This document shows positions 48,943 through 59,482 of a stretch of DNA of 64,000 nucleotides, piece by piece; positions within the stretch are counted from its first letter, which is position 1, and each line of letters begins with the position of its first letter. The translations under genes and the position numbers were made by a program. The notes under the pieces were generated by a model. It saw nothing but the letters and a program-made list of their open reading frames with translations, ran no database searches and was not told the origin of the DNA. The stretch is from Staphylococcus sp. GSSP0090 (GTDB lineage: Bacteria; Bacillota; Bacilli; Staphylococcales; Staphylococcaceae): positions 158,470-222,469 of the forward strand of contig NZ_JACBFD010000003.1 of NCBI RefSeq assembly GCF_013391405.1, read 5' to 3'.

Positions 48943-48984
48943 TTGCAAATATGAACAAAAGGATTTATAATTCTTATCGGTATA
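48943..48984 (+). promoter_or_regulatory. Promoter with CymR-like box before mccAB
   Basis: -35 TTGCAA (48943-48948), 17 bp, -10 TATAAT (48966-48971). Overlapping the -10, ATAATTCTTATCGGTATA (48967-48984) is, on the reverse strand, TATACCGATAAGAATTAT, the same core as at 17647-17663. A repressor bound here would block transcription when cysteine is plentiful. Confidence 0.75.
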
Positions 48985-49020
48985 GTAAGGTATTGTGGGG
49001 AGAAAGCGCTATGGAGGGAA

Positions 49021-49929
49021 ATGATGATTGCTTTTGATTTAATTGGAAATACACCATTAGTATTGTTGAAGTCATTTAGTAATGAAGATGTACAAATTTA
49101 TGCCAAGTTGGAACAATATAATCCTGGTGGTAGTGTGAAAGATCGATTAGGAAAACATTTAATCGAAACGGCATTAAAAGATAAAATAATCCAAAAGGGT
49201 GATATTGTCGTAGAAGCATCTGCTGGCAATACAGGCATTGGTGTTGCAATTGCTGCTAATCATTATGGTATTCGCGCGGTAATTTTTGCACCTAAAGGAT
49301 TTTCTGAAGAAAAGATATCAATTATTCAAGCGTTAGGTGCTGAGGTAATTAGAACAGATCAAGCGTTAGGCATGGCAGGTGCTCAAAAAGCTGCACGTGA
49401 TTATGAAAGACAATGTGGTGCATATTATTTAAATCAATTCGAATCTAATCATAATCCTGAAACATATAAATATACAATAGGAAAAGAGATAACAGAAAAG
49501 CTTGAAGATATTGATTATTTTGTAGGTGGCGTTGGTTCAGGAGGGACTTTTACGGGTGTTGCTGAACATCTAGCAGCATCATATCGTACCGAAAGTGTTA
49601 TCGTTGAACCTGAAGGCTCTATTTTAAGTGGCGGTAATGCTCATAGACATGACATTGAAGGAATTGGTTCAGAAAAATGGCCACCTTTTCTACCTAAAAC
49701 ATTGGTATCAGATATTATAAAAGTAAGTGATGACGTTGCTTTTCAAAATGTTAAATTATTGGCGCGTCAAGAAGGGCTTTTAGTAGGTAGTTCTTCTGGA
49801 GCAGCATTGGAAGGTGCACTAGAAATAAAAAAACATATCAATAAAGGTGTCATTGTAACCATATTTCCAGATGGTAGTGATCGATATATGTCAAAACAAA
49901 TTTTAAATTATAAGGAGACAATCAAATGA
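49021..49929 (+). CDS. mccA: Cystathionine beta-synthase-type PLP enzyme
   Basis: 302 residues of the cysteine synthase fold. LIGNTPLVLLKSF, PLP lysine Lys40 in NPGGSVKDR, SAGNTGIGVA, and VGGVGSGGTFTGV. It condenses serine or O-acetylserine with homocysteine to give cystathionine. It overlaps mccB by 4 nt and lies under a CymR-like box. GGAGGG precedes two adjacent ATGs; the second (49024) has better spacing. Confidence 0.87.
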   Translation: MMIAFDLIGNTPLVLLKSFSNEDVQIYAKLEQYNPGGSVKDRLGKHLIETALKDKIIQKGDIVVEASAGNTGIGVAIAANHYGIRAVIFAPKGFSEEKISIIQALGAEVIRTDQALGMAGAQKAARDYERQCGAYYLNQFESNHNPETYKYTIGKEITEKLEDIDYFVGGVGSGGTFTGVAEHLAASYRTESVIVEPEGSILSGGNAHRHDIEGIGSEKWPPFLPKTLVSDIIKVSDDVAFQNVKLLARQEGLLVGSSSGAALEGALEIKKHINKGVIVTIFPDGSDRYMSKQILNYKETIK

Positions 49930-51074
49930 ATAAAAAAACACAATTAATTCATGGTGGACAAACAACAGATCCATATACAGGTGCAGTTACAACACCAATT
50001 TATCAAACAAGTACTTATATGCAAGATGGTATTGGTGATATGAGACAAGGTTATGAATATTCCCGTTCAGCAAATCCGACACGCAGTGCTTTAGAGGGCT
50101 TGATTGCAGATTTAGAGCAAGGTGAACATGGCTTTGCATTTGGTTCTGGTATGGCAGCTATTTCAGCTGTGATTATGTTACTAGATAAAGGCGACCATTT
50201 ACTCATTAATTCAGATGTGTATGGTGGTACTTATAGAGCTTTAACAAAAGTATTTAATAGATTTGGTATTGATGCTGAATTTATCGATACGACTAATATA
50301 GAAGCTGTTGAACAATATATTAAACCTGAAACTAAAATGTTATACATTGAAACACCATCCAATCCATTATTACGTGTCACTGATATTAAAAAGTCAGCAG
50401 AAATTGCAAAAAAACATCATTTAATTTCGGTTGTTGATAATACATTTATGACGCCATATTTCCAAAATCCTTTAACATTGGGCATTGATATTGTCTTACA
50501 TTCAGCAACAAAATATATTGGTGGTCATAGTGATGTTGTCGCTGGATTAGTTGCAACAAGTGACACTGACTTAGCTGAACGTTTAGGATTTATTCAGAAT
50601 TCAACTGGTGGTGTGCTCGGACCTCAAGACAGTTACTTACTGATTCGAGGTATAAAAACACTTGGATTACGTATGGAACAAGTTCAACGAAATACACTTG
50701 CTATCATCGACATGTTACAACAACATTCGGCTGTGAGACAGGTATTCCATCCAAGTATCTCGAAACATTTAAATCACGACATCCATGAAGCGCAATCTGA
50801 AGGACATACAGGTGTCGTTGCTTTTGAAGTTGCTGATATAGAAAGTGCTAAAAAAGTAATCAGTGAATCACAATATTTCACTTTAGCTGAGAGTTTAGGT
50901 GCTGTTGAAAGTTTAATTTCAGTGCCTGCACTAATGACACATGCTTCAATCCCTAAAGATATTCGTGAAAAAGAGGGTATCGCTGATGGATTAGTACGTT
51001 TATCAGTAGGTATTGAAGACACTAAAGATTTAGTTGATGATTTAGAACAGTCACTAAATGCATTAGATAAATAA
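49926..51074 (+). CDS. mccB: Cystathionine gamma-lyase / homocysteine gamma-lyase
   Basis: 382 residues. YEYSRSANPTRSALEGLIADLEQG, PLP lysine in VLHSATKYIGGHSDVVAG, and SLGAVESLISVPALMTHASIP are typical of the MccB/MetB group. With MccA it converts homocysteine to cysteine (reverse transsulfuration). Start overlaps the mccA stop as ATGA. Confidence 0.9.
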   Translation: MNKKTQLIHGGQTTDPYTGAVTTPIYQTSTYMQDGIGDMRQGYEYSRSANPTRSALEGLIADLEQGEHGFAFGSGMAAISAVIMLLDKGDHLLINSDVYGGTYRALTKVFNRFGIDAEFIDTTNIEAVEQYIKPETKMLYIETPSNPLLRVTDIKKSAEIAKKHHLISVVDNTFMTPYFQNPLTLGIDIVLHSATKYIGGHSDVVAGLVATSDTDLAERLGFIQNSTGGVLGPQDSYLLIRGIKTLGLRMEQVQRNTLAIIDMLQQHSAVRQVFHPSISKHLNHDIHEAQSEGHTGVVAFEVADIESAKKVISESQYFTLAESLGAVESLISVPALMTHASIPKDIREKEGIADGLVRLSVGIEDTKDLVDDLEQSLNALDK

Positions 51075-51117
51075 TTTAAATTTCAAAAATGATATGAGTA
51101 GTGAATATAAATAAGTA

Positions 51118-51171
51118 GGGAATAAGCTGAAATTAATTTCGAATGATTAATTTCAGTCTTATTCCCTTTTT
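51118..51171. terminator. Bidirectional terminator
   Basis: Long hairpin: GGGAATAAG (51118-51126) with CTTATTCCC (51158-51166), extended inward by TGAAATTAAT / ATTAATTTCA, then T's. It separates the convergent mccB and MFS genes. Confidence 0.9.
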
Positions 51172-52420
51172 ATATCTTATTATATTCATCTTTATTGTGG
51201 TTTGAGGTTTGATGCTGTGCGTAAGCATTGTTAAGGATGTCTGAGTTCGTTTTTTGTAATTTACTATAACGGCCGCTTGGTATTTTGTTTTCCGTAACTT
51301 CGACTTTAGGATAAATGAGTAACGGAATCAGTCCGATGATACCATAGATGATAAAGGTATATTCATAATTTAATACATCAATGACAATACCTGCTATTGA
51401 TGAACCTATAACCTGACCAACCGCCAAAAGTAAGAAAGGTATACCTATGCCAAGTGAGGCATTTTTGACAAACAGTTTGATTCCCCAAACCAGTAAAACG
51501 CCGGTTAAGAAAATATAACTCAGTCCGAATAAGGATGACGCAATAAACGGCAACAACCAAATACTTGGCGTGAATGCTAATAAGATCGTAGCGCATGCTA
51601 ATGCAATAACACCAAAATTAAATGCAAAATGAAGTCCTTTTTTATCAATAATTGCTCCAGAAATACCACCTACGACACCAAATATTCCAATTAAAATCCA
51701 GAAAATAGAAAGTGCAATATCTGAATAATTACCTGTTAATTGCACAAAGGATTTTGAGAATGTCCAAAATGGTGCTGTGGATATCCCGAGTAGTGTAGAA
51801 GCAGCTACGATACGTTTACTCGCCGAAATATCTCTAATATTAAGACTACCAGTATTAATTCTAATGTCTTTTTGAAGCTTAGGTATGATGATATAGTTCC
51901 AAATTAAAACAAACAATGCAATTAAAGCATATATTAAATAAGTATCACGCCAATCTAAGAATACAAACATCGCTGTTATCCCTGTAAACATTAAACCCAT
52001 ACTCGTTCCTGAATTAATCCAAGTATTTGCTTTACCTTGATCCTGGAGTTGAATCCACAATGATATGGTATAGCCATAAGGGGGGGAAACAAGACCGGTG
52101 CTTGCACCTGCAAAAATAACCCCGATTGATAGAATGATTGCGCTATTTGAGACACCTATAGTCACTAAACCAATGAATACAGAGACACCCGCAAGTATAA
52201 TCATACGTTTTGGGCCAATTTTATCTGTCTGTAGCGTTGAATAAACAATTGTGAAACAATATGCTAAATAAAATAAAGATGAAATCATACCTGCTTGGGA
52301 AGCAGATAATGCCAAATCATTAGAAATTTCTGGTAAAAAAAGCCCAAAACTGAAACGACCTAATCCATAAGTAGTCGCAATCATTGCAATACCAGGGAAC
52401 ACAAGTTTTGAAAATTTCAT
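51170..52420 (-). CDS. MFS transporter controlled by the adjacent TetR regulator
   Basis: 416 residues with 12 membrane segments. ATTYGLGRFSFGLFLPEIS at the start and the loop DKIGPKRMIILAG fit YbfB/YjiJ-like or drug-efflux MFS proteins. AGGAGG lies 9 nt before the ATG at 52420. Two perfect copies of the TetR-region palindrome stand in its promoter (52444-52459, 52478-52493), so it is the likely regulated gene. Its substrate is unknown. Confidence 0.85.
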   Translation of the reverse strand: MKFSKLVFPGIAMIATTYGLGRFSFGLFLPEISNDLALSASQAGMISSLFYLAYCFTIVYSTLQTDKIGPKRMIILAGVSVFIGLVTIGVSNSAIILSIGVIFAGASTGLVSPPYGYTISLWIQLQDQGKANTWINSGTSMGLMFTGITAMFVFLDWRDTYLIYALIALFVLIWNYIIIPKLQKDIRINTGSLNIRDISASKRIVAASTLLGISTAPFWTFSKSFVQLTGNYSDIALSIFWILIGIFGVVGGISGAIIDKKGLHFAFNFGVIALACATILLAFTPSIWLLPFIASSLFGLSYIFLTGVLLVWGIKLFVKNASLGIGIPFLLLAVGQVIGSSIAGIVIDVLNYEYTFIIYGIIGLIPLLIYPKVEVTENKIPSGRYSKLQKTNSDILNNAYAQHQTSNHNKDEYNKI

Positions 52421-52443
52421 TAACCTCAACCTCCTATTGTAGA

Positions 52444-52493
52444 TAGAATGTTCATTCTACTTAGTGGTAAAAATATATAGAATGTTCATTCTA
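52444..52493. promoter_or_regulatory. Two tandem TetR-type operators
   Basis: TAGAATGTTCATTCTA occurs twice exactly, at 52444-52459 and 52478-52493, centres 34 bp apart, 24-73 bp before the MFS start. A third copy lies before the TetR gene. Confidence 0.85.
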
Positions 52494-52555
52494 GTTATTT
52501 GATAAAGATAACGAGCAAGGTATTTTGTAGTAAAATACTTCATACTCGTTTGGAA

Positions 52556-53110
52556 TTACTGGTTATGTGCTTCATTTAATAATATCTTGGCCATTGTTAT
52601 AGCGTGTGAAGTGGCACTTTTAGAACCTAATAAAGCGGTCATAGAAGTTGTGCCTTCTAATAGTAAAGTATATTGAACGGCTAAATCATAACCGTTTTCG
52701 ATACCTGCATCATCAGCAAGTTTTTCTAAATAATGTAAGAGTCTTTCTTTGTGCCCTCTAGCAGTATTTTCGATTTCATTATCAGTATCTGCATAATCTT
52801 CAATGGCGCGCATAAACATATCGCCTTTATAAGAGTAATCATTCAACCACTGACAATGCGCAGTAACAGCTGATATAAAAGGTTTTTCAGGATGCTGTTC
52901 AACATGACTGTCTAAATAGTGCCAATAACGTTTTTCACGTTGTTTTAGTACTTGAGCCACTAAATTATCTTTAGATTCAAAATGATTATATAGCGTCATC
53001 GTTGCGACATTAGCCTCTTGTATAATTTGCTTTAAACCCACGCCCTTAAATCCATATTCATAAAATAGGCGCTCTGCTACACTTAATATATCTTGTTTCT
53101 TTTGTGACAT
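52556..53110 (-). CDS. TetR/AcrR-family repressor
   Basis: 184 residues. N-terminal HTH: VAERLFYEYGFKGVGLKQIIQEANVATMTLYNHFESKDNLVAQVL. The C-terminal domain (60-184) is the ligand pocket. Starts considered were ATG 53110 and GTG 53119. Its promoter has TAGAATGGTCATTCTA, so it probably represses itself and the MFS gene downstream. Confidence 0.9.
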   Translation of the reverse strand: MSQKKQDILSVAERLFYEYGFKGVGLKQIIQEANVATMTLYNHFESKDNLVAQVLKQREKRYWHYLDSHVEQHPEKPFISAVTAHCQWLNDYSYKGDMFMRAIEDYADTDNEIENTARGHKERLLHYLEKLADDAGIENGYDLAVQYTLLLEGTTSMTALLGSKSATSHAITMAKILLNEAHNQ

Positions 53111-53129
53111 AGGTCTCACACTTTCGAAG

Positions 53130-53145
53130 TAGAATGGTCATTCTA
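53130..53145. promoter_or_regulatory. TetR-type operator, autoregulatory copy
   Basis: TAGAATG-GT-CATTCTA: 7-bp perfect arms identical to those at 52444 and 52478, with GT instead of TT in the centre, 20 bp before the regulator's start. Confidence 0.8.
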
Positions 53146-53270
53146 TTTTATTCTAGCAACGCATAATTAAAATGTCAAAAAAGTAAAGATAAACATATGA
53201 ATAACACATTTATCTTTACTTATAGCATTGAATGGCGTATGTACGGTATGGTTCTCATTATCAAACATCA

Positions 53271-53741
53271 TTATTTCTTAGGTATACCGATGACATGTCC
53301 GAGTTGCTTTGGCGGTTCGAACGTTTTTTGCTGATCAAAATAATGTTTGATTTTTTCTTGGATCGGTATAGGGAAATCCATACTTCGTCTTGTTTCATTT
53401 CCGACACCCATCATAATTGCTTCGTAGGTTGCGTTGCGTTCATCTTTGCTATTATACATTGTAAGGAATAGGTGAACTCTTTTAGCGTCGTAATCGTAAA
53501 TATGAACTTTAATATAAAAAGATTCATCGAGTAAAAGTTCTTTTAAAAATGAAATATGCGCCTCTACGCTGAACATTGTCACATCTTGACTATGTCGATA
53601 ATCTGTAGAAAAGTCGATAGATTCAAAAAACCCCACAACAGCATCACTGAAAATGGAATAATATTGTGCATCATGCATATGATTATTATTATCTATCCAA
53701 GATGGTTGCACTGTATTTTTATAGATATACTCATCTGTCAC
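53271..53741 (-). CDS. Hotdog-fold acyl-CoA thioesterase
   Basis: 156 residues. VQPSWIDNNNHMHDAQYYSIFSDAV is the 4HBT active-site helix region (Asp/Asn-x-x-N-H-M). It resembles betainyl-CoA/carnitine-pathway thioesterases, but no such genes are adjacent. The GTG at 53741 was chosen because AAAGGAG stands 8 nt before it. Confidence 0.78.
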   Translation of the reverse strand: MTDEYIYKNTVQPSWIDNNNHMHDAQYYSIFSDAVVGFFESIDFSTDYRHSQDVTMFSVEAHISFLKELLLDESFYIKVHIYDYDAKRVHLFLTMYNSKDERNATYEAIMMGVGNETRRSMDFPIPIQEKIKHYFDQQKTFEPPKQLGHVIGIPKK

Positions 53742-53914
53742 AAAAATCACTCCTTTATTTTTTTAGCCTGTACTATTATATCAATTATGGATAGACAGAG
53801 TTAACAATTTGTTTTGTAAGGCTTAAAATAGTTAATTCTTTATAAAATGGAAAATGTAAGATAGTATGATAGTAAGTTTCCTAGAAAAATACCAAATAGA
53901 AAAGGGGGAGGTCT

Positions 53915-54121
53915 ATGGTATTGATCGCCTTAATATTATTTATTATTTCTATTGTCTTTCTTATTTATTCAATTACTTTACTAATGGGCAAAGATGGTAC
54001 CATGTTTAGTTTGTTTACAAAAGAAGAAAAAGCATTGACTAAAGCACAAAAATTAACCATTTATCTCGTTACTATTGTGTTGTTTGTAGCAAGTTTAATT
54101 TGGCTATTGAATCTGATTTGA
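53915..54121 (+). CDS. Small two-segment membrane protein (68 residues)
   Basis: Two hydrophobic segments (about 2-24 and 46-67) flank a charged loop, TKEEKALTKAQK. GGGGGAGG is a strong ribosome site. I recognise no function. It is a separate single-gene unit ending at a terminator shared with ureD. Confidence 0.7.
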   Translation: MVLIALILFIISIVFLIYSITLLMGKDGTMFSLFTKEEKALTKAQKLTIYLVTIVLFVASLIWLLNLI

Positions 54122-54170
54122 GAACGAGACTTTGAGCATTAAGAAAATAGTGTAATCCATATTCATAAGA

Positions 54171-54202
54171 AAAAGGTCTGGAAATCATTCCAGGCCTTTT
54201 TT
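54171..54202. terminator. Bidirectional terminator
   Basis: AAAAGGTCTGGAA (54171-54183) / TTCCAGGCCTTTT (54188-54200) between the small membrane gene and ureD. Confidence 0.9.
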
Positions 54203-54206
54203 AAAA

Positions 54207-55049
54207 CTAATATTTTCTTAAAAAATCCACATCACGATCAAATATTTGTTTCACGACATAACTTTGCAACGCTGTGATGATATATTCAATCACTTGAGTC
54301 TTGTTTGATAAGATACGAAGGCTGAAGCCGTGTGTTGGTAGATGTGTGATACCAAAGCGACAGTCATATTCATGTTGGAAGTGTTTAATCTCTTCATATA
54401 CTTGATCAATGAATTTTTGATTCACGCTAGGATGAATGAAATAACAAGAGCCTAAATGCGTATAATCTTCCATGTAACCTAAACCATCTACATTTTGTTT
54501 TGTTGGATCAAGTAACATATTATCAAACGTGACCAACGTTTCGTCGACATATATCTCATTTAATAAGTGCATATACGTATAACTAAAATATTTATCTGAT
54601 TTGGAATACCCTGGTGTGAGAATATCCGTATAAAATAGAGAAGCTGTGGGTTCCAAATTAAAAATATTATGTTGATAAAATTTTGCATTTTCAAAGGCTA
54701 TAATTGGGTCGCCAACATATTCAGCATAGCCGTCATTTTTAATATTGAATGTTTGGTATTGCTCGACGTGATCATTCAATGTTTTATAAATTTTTGTCGC
54801 GCCTTGTGAAGTTAATATGACCTTAGCGTTAGAATCAATATTAAAGTTCATAGTATAGCGGTCTCCATCTAAGTATCCTCCACCTACATTGACAATGTAG
54901 AAGGTAGGGATATCAGATTGATTTAAGTAGACTGGGCGCATGACTTTTAAGGCTTTTTCAAAAAAGATATCTCGAGCAACAGATTTTTTACCATTGTTAA
55001 AAACGGATAAATCTAATTGACCTGTCCAAGCTTGTTTATTGTCAGACAT
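54207..55049 (-). CDS. ureD: Urease accessory protein UreD
   Basis: 280 residues. [36 protein letters not shown] and [12 protein letters not shown] are typical UreD/UreH segments. It forms the UreDFG chaperone that loads nickel into apo-urease. It is the last gene of the urease operon, immediately after ureG. Confidence 0.93.
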   Translation of the reverse strand: MSDNKQAWTGQLDLSVFNNGKKSVARDIFFEKALKVMRPVYLNQSDIPTFYIVNVGGGYLDGDRYTMNFNIDSNAKVILTSQGATKIYKTLNDHVEQYQTFNIKNDGYAEYVGDPIIAFENAKFYQHNIFNLEPTASLFYTDILTPGYSKSDKYFSYTYMHLLNEIYVDETLVTFDNMLLDPTKQNVDGLGYMEDYTHLGSCYFIHPSVNQKFIDQVYEEIKHFQHEYDCRFGITHLPTHGFSLRILSNKTQVIEYIITALQSYVVKQIFDRDVDFLRKY

Positions 55050-55664
55050 TTATGCTAATCCTTTAAGAAATACATCTTGTTCAATCCAGTTTATGACTTC
55101 ATCCAAGCCTTCATCTGTTTTAAGATTCGTAAAAGTAAATGGTCGATTGCCACGGAATACTTTAGTATCTTCTGCCATACGGTCTAATGATGCGCCAACA
55201 TAAGGTGCTAAATCGGTTTTGTTAATAACGAAGAAGTCCGACTTAATCATACCTTGACCGCCTTTACGTGGGATTTTTTCGCCTTGGGCAACATCGATAA
55301 TATAGATTGAAAAATCAACAAGCTCAGGACTGAATGTAGCAGCTAAGTTGTCGCCACCAGATTCTATAAAGATAAGTTCAATATCTTCATTGCGTTCTTT
55401 TAATTCATCAATAGCAGCAAAGTTCATTGAGGCATCTTCACGAATCGCCGTATGAGGGCAACCTCCTGTTTCTACCCCGATAATTCTATCTTCGGGTAAG
55501 ACACCAGAATTCACTAAAATTTTCTCATCCTCTTTAGTATAGATGTCATTGGTGATTACACCGATACTCATATCTTTTGCCAATCGTTTAACAATTTTTT
55601 CGATAAGTTGTGTTTTCCCCGCACCTACAGGGCCACCGACACCTATTTTAATTGTATCTGTCAT
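55050..55664 (-). CDS. ureG: Urease accessory GTPase UreG
   Basis: 204 residues. P-loop [16 protein letters not shown], nickel-binding [14 protein letters not shown], and the [12 protein letters not shown]4 motif. It hydrolyses GTP to drive nickel insertion. AGGAGG precedes the start. Confidence 0.96.
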   Translation of the reverse strand: MTDTIKIGVGGPVGAGKTQLIEKIVKRLAKDMSIGVITNDIYTKEDEKILVNSGVLPEDRIIGVETGGCPHTAIREDASMNFAAIDELKERNEDIELIFIESGGDNLAATFSPELVDFSIYIIDVAQGEKIPRKGGQGMIKSDFFVINKTDLAPYVGASLDRMAEDTKVFRGNRPFTFTNLKTDEGLDEVINWIEQDVFLKGLA

Positions 55665-55677
55665 AAAGCTTGTCCTC

Positions 55678-56367
55678 CTAAGATATAAAAATTCTTACAT
55701 TTACGTTTTCATGTTCCATTTGATTGATTTCCAATCCTGGCGCAGTAATGCCTAGCTGTGACGCATCAACGGTCATGATATGGTCTCTCGTTTCTTTCAT
55801 GATTGGAATCATCTTATGAACAATACGCTGTCCGGCAGTTTGACCTAATGGAATTGCACGAACTGCATTTTGAGTGAGACTTGATACATTCTGATATAGA
55901 TAATAGTCAATGATGGTTTCGATATCGACACCGAGATGGTGACCAAGCATTGTAAAGCAAATTGCTGGATGCAACGATGCTTTTTTATTTTTCATTTGGG
56001 TATGATACCAGTTAATCCACTCGCTATCATATAATTCAGACGCTAGTTTAACCATGCGATTGCCCATTTGTTTTGAACCTTGTCTCGTTTCTTTTGGTAA
56101 GTTTTGAACAAAAAGTATGCGGTCTAATTTCAATATCGCTTTCGTATCGTTTTCGTTTAGGGCATCATACACTAAACGCATTGTTAAACCATCTGCATAT
56201 GTTAATTGCTCATTTAAAAATAATACGAGCCATTGTTGGAAACTAGTTTCATCATGGACGGTATCACGCTGAATATATGTTTCAAGTCCAAATGAATGGC
56301 TAAAGGCACCTGTTGGAAATTGCGAATCGCAAAATTGAAACAGGCGCAAGTGTGCGTGATCAATCAT
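55678..56367 (-). CDS. ureF: Urease accessory protein UreF
   Basis: 229 residues, all-helical. [22 protein letters not shown] is the UreF opening; [20 protein letters not shown] is conserved near the end. It bridges UreD and UreG. Overlaps ureE by 8 nt. Confidence 0.94.
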   Translation of the reverse strand: MIDHAHLRLFQFCDSQFPTGAFSHSFGLETYIQRDTVHDETSFQQWLVLFLNEQLTYADGLTMRLVYDALNENDTKAILKLDRILFVQNLPKETRQGSKQMGNRMVKLASELYDSEWINWYHTQMKNKKASLHPAICFTMLGHHLGVDIETIIDYYLYQNVSSLTQNAVRAIPLGQTAGQRIVHKMIPIMKETRDHIMTVDASQLGITAPGLEINQMEHENVNVRIFIS

Positions 56368-56812
56368 GTGAATGTCCTATGTGTCTGAATGCTTTGTTAA
56401 CTTTACGGTCTTCATGTTCATAAGGAATACCTAGGTCTTTTAATAAAGATTCCACTAAGTAGTCATATTGAACGAGCATTTCAGTTTCTGTAAATTGTGC
56501 TGGTAAATGTCTATTACCAAGTTGATGAGCGATATCTCCCATTTCTTGTAATGTACGTGGTTTAATTACCAGTAAATCTTCAGAATTTACATCAACAACA
56601 ATCATATTTTTATCATCTTTATATAATATATCTCCGTATTGTAAATCAATAGGTTGTTTTAAACGGATGCCTATTTCGTTACCATGATCTGTTGTAACGC
56701 GTTGAATTCTTTTTACTAAGTCTGAATTTTCTAGGTATACCTTTTCCATATGTTTACCTTTTTCGCTATCTGATAGGTTAGCGATATTACCTACAATCTC
56801 TTCGATGATCAT
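56360..56812 (-). CDS. ureE: Urease nickel chaperone UreE
   Basis: 150 residues. [14 protein letters not shown] segment appears as [20 protein letters not shown], and the C-terminus RHIGHSHD has the nickel-binding histidines, though without a long His tail. It delivers nickel to the UreDFG complex. Confidence 0.94.
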   Translation of the reverse strand: MIIEEIVGNIANLSDSEKGKHMEKVYLENSDLVKRIQRVTTDHGNEIGIRLKQPIDLQYGDILYKDDKNMIVVDVNSEDLLVIKPRTLQEMGDIAHQLGNRHLPAQFTETEMLVQYDYLVESLLKDLGIPYEHEDRKVNKAFRHIGHSHD

Positions 56813-56822
56813 GATTTACCTC

Positions 56823-58538
56823 CTAGAATAAGAAATAGCGTTGTGTTAATGGTAATTCGGTAGCAGGTTCGCTTGTGATTTTCTCTCCATCAACAAAAAC
56901 TTCATATGTTTGTGGGTCAACGTCTAAATCGGGTGTTGCATTATTATTTTTCATGTCTTTTTTACTTAATTTACGGATGTTGTGAACAGGTCTTAGTTTA
57001 CGTTTCAAGCCTAATAGTTTACCAATATCATTTTCGTAGGCAGTGGTAGAGACAAATGTCATAGAAGTACTTTGCATATTACCACCTAATTGACCGTACA
57101 TTTTACGATATTTTAAAGGTTCAGAAGTAGGGATAGAACCATTTGCATCTCCGTTAATTGCAGTGTTAATTAAACCGCCTTTAACGATGACATCTGGTTT
57201 AACCCCAAAGAATGCAGGTTCCCACATAATTATATCTGCAAGTTTACCCTCATCAATAGAACCGACATAATCAGAAATACCATGTGTAATCGCTGGGTTA
57301 ATCGTGTATTTAGCTATATAGCGTTTGATACGATTGTTGTCATTATATTCACTGTCGCCTTCTAATGCGCCACGTTGTTCTTTCATACGATGCGCTACTT
57401 GCCATGTACGCGTAATGACTTCACCGACACGACCCATCGCTTGTGAATCAGAGCTGACCATACTGAATACACCCATATCTTGTAGAACGTCTTCAGCAGC
57501 AATGGTTTCTTTACGAATACGTGAATCGGCAAATGCAATATCTTCAGGAATAGAAGCATTTAAGTGATGGGTAATCATAACCATATCTAAATGTTCATCT
57601 ATTGTATTTACTGTATAAGGCAACGTAGGGTTGGTTGACGAAGGTAGAATGTTCGGATAAGCAGCAGATTTTATTAAATCAGGAGCGTGACCACCACCGG
57701 CACCTTCTGTGTGATACATGTGCAAGACACGATCTTTAACTGCAGCCATTGTTTCTTCCATGAAACCAGCTTCATTTAATGTATCTGCGTGTAATGCAAT
57801 TTGGACGTCATAGTCATCAGCTACTTGTAAAGCATGATTCAGCGCTGAAGGTGTAGCGCCCCAGTCCTCATGTACTTTCAAGCCTATTGCACCAGCATGA
57901 ATCTGTTCAACTAATGCAGTATGATTTACAGCTTGACCTTTACCAGTAAAACCAATATTTAAAGGTAATGATTCTGCAGCTAGTAGCATGCGATGTAAAT
58001 GCCATGGTCCAGGCGTAACGGTTGTTGCTTTGGCACCTTCAGATGCACCAGTACCGCCGCCTATATGCGTAGTAATACCACTTTCTAATGCTACTTGTGA
58101 TTGTTCAGGATTAATGAAATGTACGTGCGTATCTATACCGCCCGCAGTTACAATTTTACCTTCAGCAGAAATAATATCCGTTGTTGCACCAATAATAATG
58201 TCTACATTATCCATAATATCTGGATTACCAGCCTTACCAATTTTCATAATGTAACCATTTTTGATACCGATATCTGCTTTGACTATTTTATCGTAGTCTA
58301 TAATCATCGCATTTGTGATGACTAAGTCAGCGACTTGTTTATCATCACGTGTGACATTTGGATTTTGCGCCATACCATCACGAATTGATTTACCGCCACC
58401 GAATGCGGCTTCATCTCCATATGTAGCATAATCACGTTCAACACGAGCAAATAAGTTTGTATCGCCTAATCTTACAGAATCACCAACAGTTGGGCCATAT
58501 AGACTTGTATATTGGGATTGCGTCATTTTAAAGCTCAT
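56823..58538 (-). CDS. ureC: Urease alpha subunit
   Basis: 571 residues, full length. The carbamylated lysine is Lys221 in [11 protein letters not shown]; nickel histidines lie in [17 protein letters not shown] and [10 protein letters not shown]. The active-site flap reads [22 protein letters not shown] with Thr323 where most ureases have cysteine (MVCHHL), a replacement also known from staphylococcal urease. It hydrolyses urea to ammonia and carbamate. Confidence 0.97.
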   Translation of the reverse strand: MSFKMTQSQYTSLYGPTVGDSVRLGDTNLFARVERDYATYGDEAAFGGGKSIRDGMAQNPNVTRDDKQVADLVITNAMIIDYDKIVKADIGIKNGYIMKIGKAGNPDIMDNVDIIIGATTDIISAEGKIVTAGGIDTHVHFINPEQSQVALESGITTHIGGGTGASEGAKATTVTPGPWHLHRMLLAAESLPLNIGFTGKGQAVNHTALVEQIHAGAIGLKVHEDWGATPSALNHALQVADDYDVQIALHADTLNEAGFMEETMAAVKDRVLHMYHTEGAGGGHAPDLIKSAAYPNILPSSTNPTLPYTVNTIDEHLDMVMITHHLNASIPEDIAFADSRIRKETIAAEDVLQDMGVFSMVSSDSQAMGRVGEVITRTWQVAHRMKEQRGALEGDSEYNDNNRIKRYIAKYTINPAITHGISDYVGSIDEGKLADIIMWEPAFFGVKPDVIVKGGLINTAINGDANGSIPTSEPLKYRKMYGQLGGNMQSTSMTFVSTTAYENDIGKLLGLKRKLRPVHNIRKLSKKDMKNNNATPDLDVDPQTYEVFVDGEKITSEPATELPLTQRYFLF

Positions 58539-58543
58539 ACTTT

Positions 58544-58948
58544 TTACCCTCTTCCTTTATTAGCATTTTCACTGGTTTTATTATTTTCTGAAATGATTTC
58601 TGTTTCAGTATTATCATCTTCTGGTCTGTAAACGCGACTTTCATCAATAGGGCCGTTAACTGCACCATGGAATCCATAAATTTTACGTTTGCCACTATAT
58701 TCTACAAGTTGTACATCTTTTTCATCGCCAGGTTCAAATCGAACAGCTGCACCTGCAGGAATATCTAATCGTTTACCATAAGCTTTTTCACGTTCGAATT
58801 GAAGTGCTGGGTTTGCTTCAAAAAAGTGATAATGGGAACCCACTTGAATAGGGCGATCGCCTGTGTTTTTAACATTAAGAATCGTTGCATTATGACCTTG
58901 ATTCACTTCGATTTCCGTACGTTTCACTATAATTTCACCAGGTTTCAT
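58544..58948 (-). CDS. ureB: Urease beta subunit
   Basis: 134 residues from the ATG at 58948, preceded by [38 protein letters not shown] and [18 protein letters not shown] are diagnostic. The acidic C-terminal tail is somewhat long. The longer upstream frame overlaps ureA and was rejected. Confidence 0.95.
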   Translation of the reverse strand: MKPGEIIVKRTEIEVNQGHNATILNVKNTGDRPIQVGSHYHFFEANPALQFEREKAYGKRLDIPAGAAVRFEPGDEKDVQLVEYSGKRKIYGFHGAVNGPIDESRVYRPEDDNTETEIISENNKTSENANKGRG

Positions 58949-58964
58949 AATTTGTAATCCTCCT

Positions 58965-59267
58965 CTAAACGATTGGGTGATGGACAGTAATGAGTTTCGT
59001 ACCATCTGGGAATGTTGCTTCGATTTCCATTTCAGTTAACATATCTGCAACACCTTCCATTACATCATCTTCGTTTAATATTTGTTTACCATAACTCATG
59101 AGTTCAGCAACTGTCTTTCCATCTCTTGCCCCTTCGAGTAACTCAAAGCTGATAATGGCTACGGCTTCCGGATAATTTAATTTTAGGCCTCGTTGTTGAC
59201 GTCTGCGAGCCAAATCTGATGCAATGACCAGCATCAGTTTATCTTGTTCACGTTGTGTAAAATGCAC
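58965..59267 (-). CDS. ureA: Urease gamma subunit
   Basis: 100 residues, the exact family length, from a GTG at 59267 with AAAGGTAG upstream. Starts [13 protein letters not shown]; contains [21 protein letters not shown] and [15 protein letters not shown]. First gene of the minus-strand operon ureABCEFGD. Confidence 0.95.
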   Translation of the reverse strand: MHFTQREQDKLMLVIASDLARRRQQRGLKLNYPEAVAIISFELLEGARDGKTVAELMSYGKQILNEDDVMEGVADMLTEMEIEATFPDGTKLITVHHPIV

Positions 59268-59482
59268 AATCTCACTACCTTTCGACAAATTGAATTGTGT
59301 ACATAAAAAAATATATGTGCATTTTAATAATAGGACGATTAATTTAGAACTACAAGAATAACACATTACATTTTACAAAATTAAAATTTTTTTAAATAAA
59401 ATATTGATATATATTGCTTTAATTTTTTGTGTGTTTAATATATTATTGTTTAAGTTAGAATATATAGAAATCAGGTGACAAT

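Noticed and set aside
57325..58325. Plus-strand frames within ureC
   Set aside because: Antisense shadows of a strongly conserved gene; no ribosome sites.
58949..59005. N-terminal extension of UreB
   Set aside because: The longer frame overlaps ureA and adds a non-conserved segment; AGGAGG marks the ATG at 58948.
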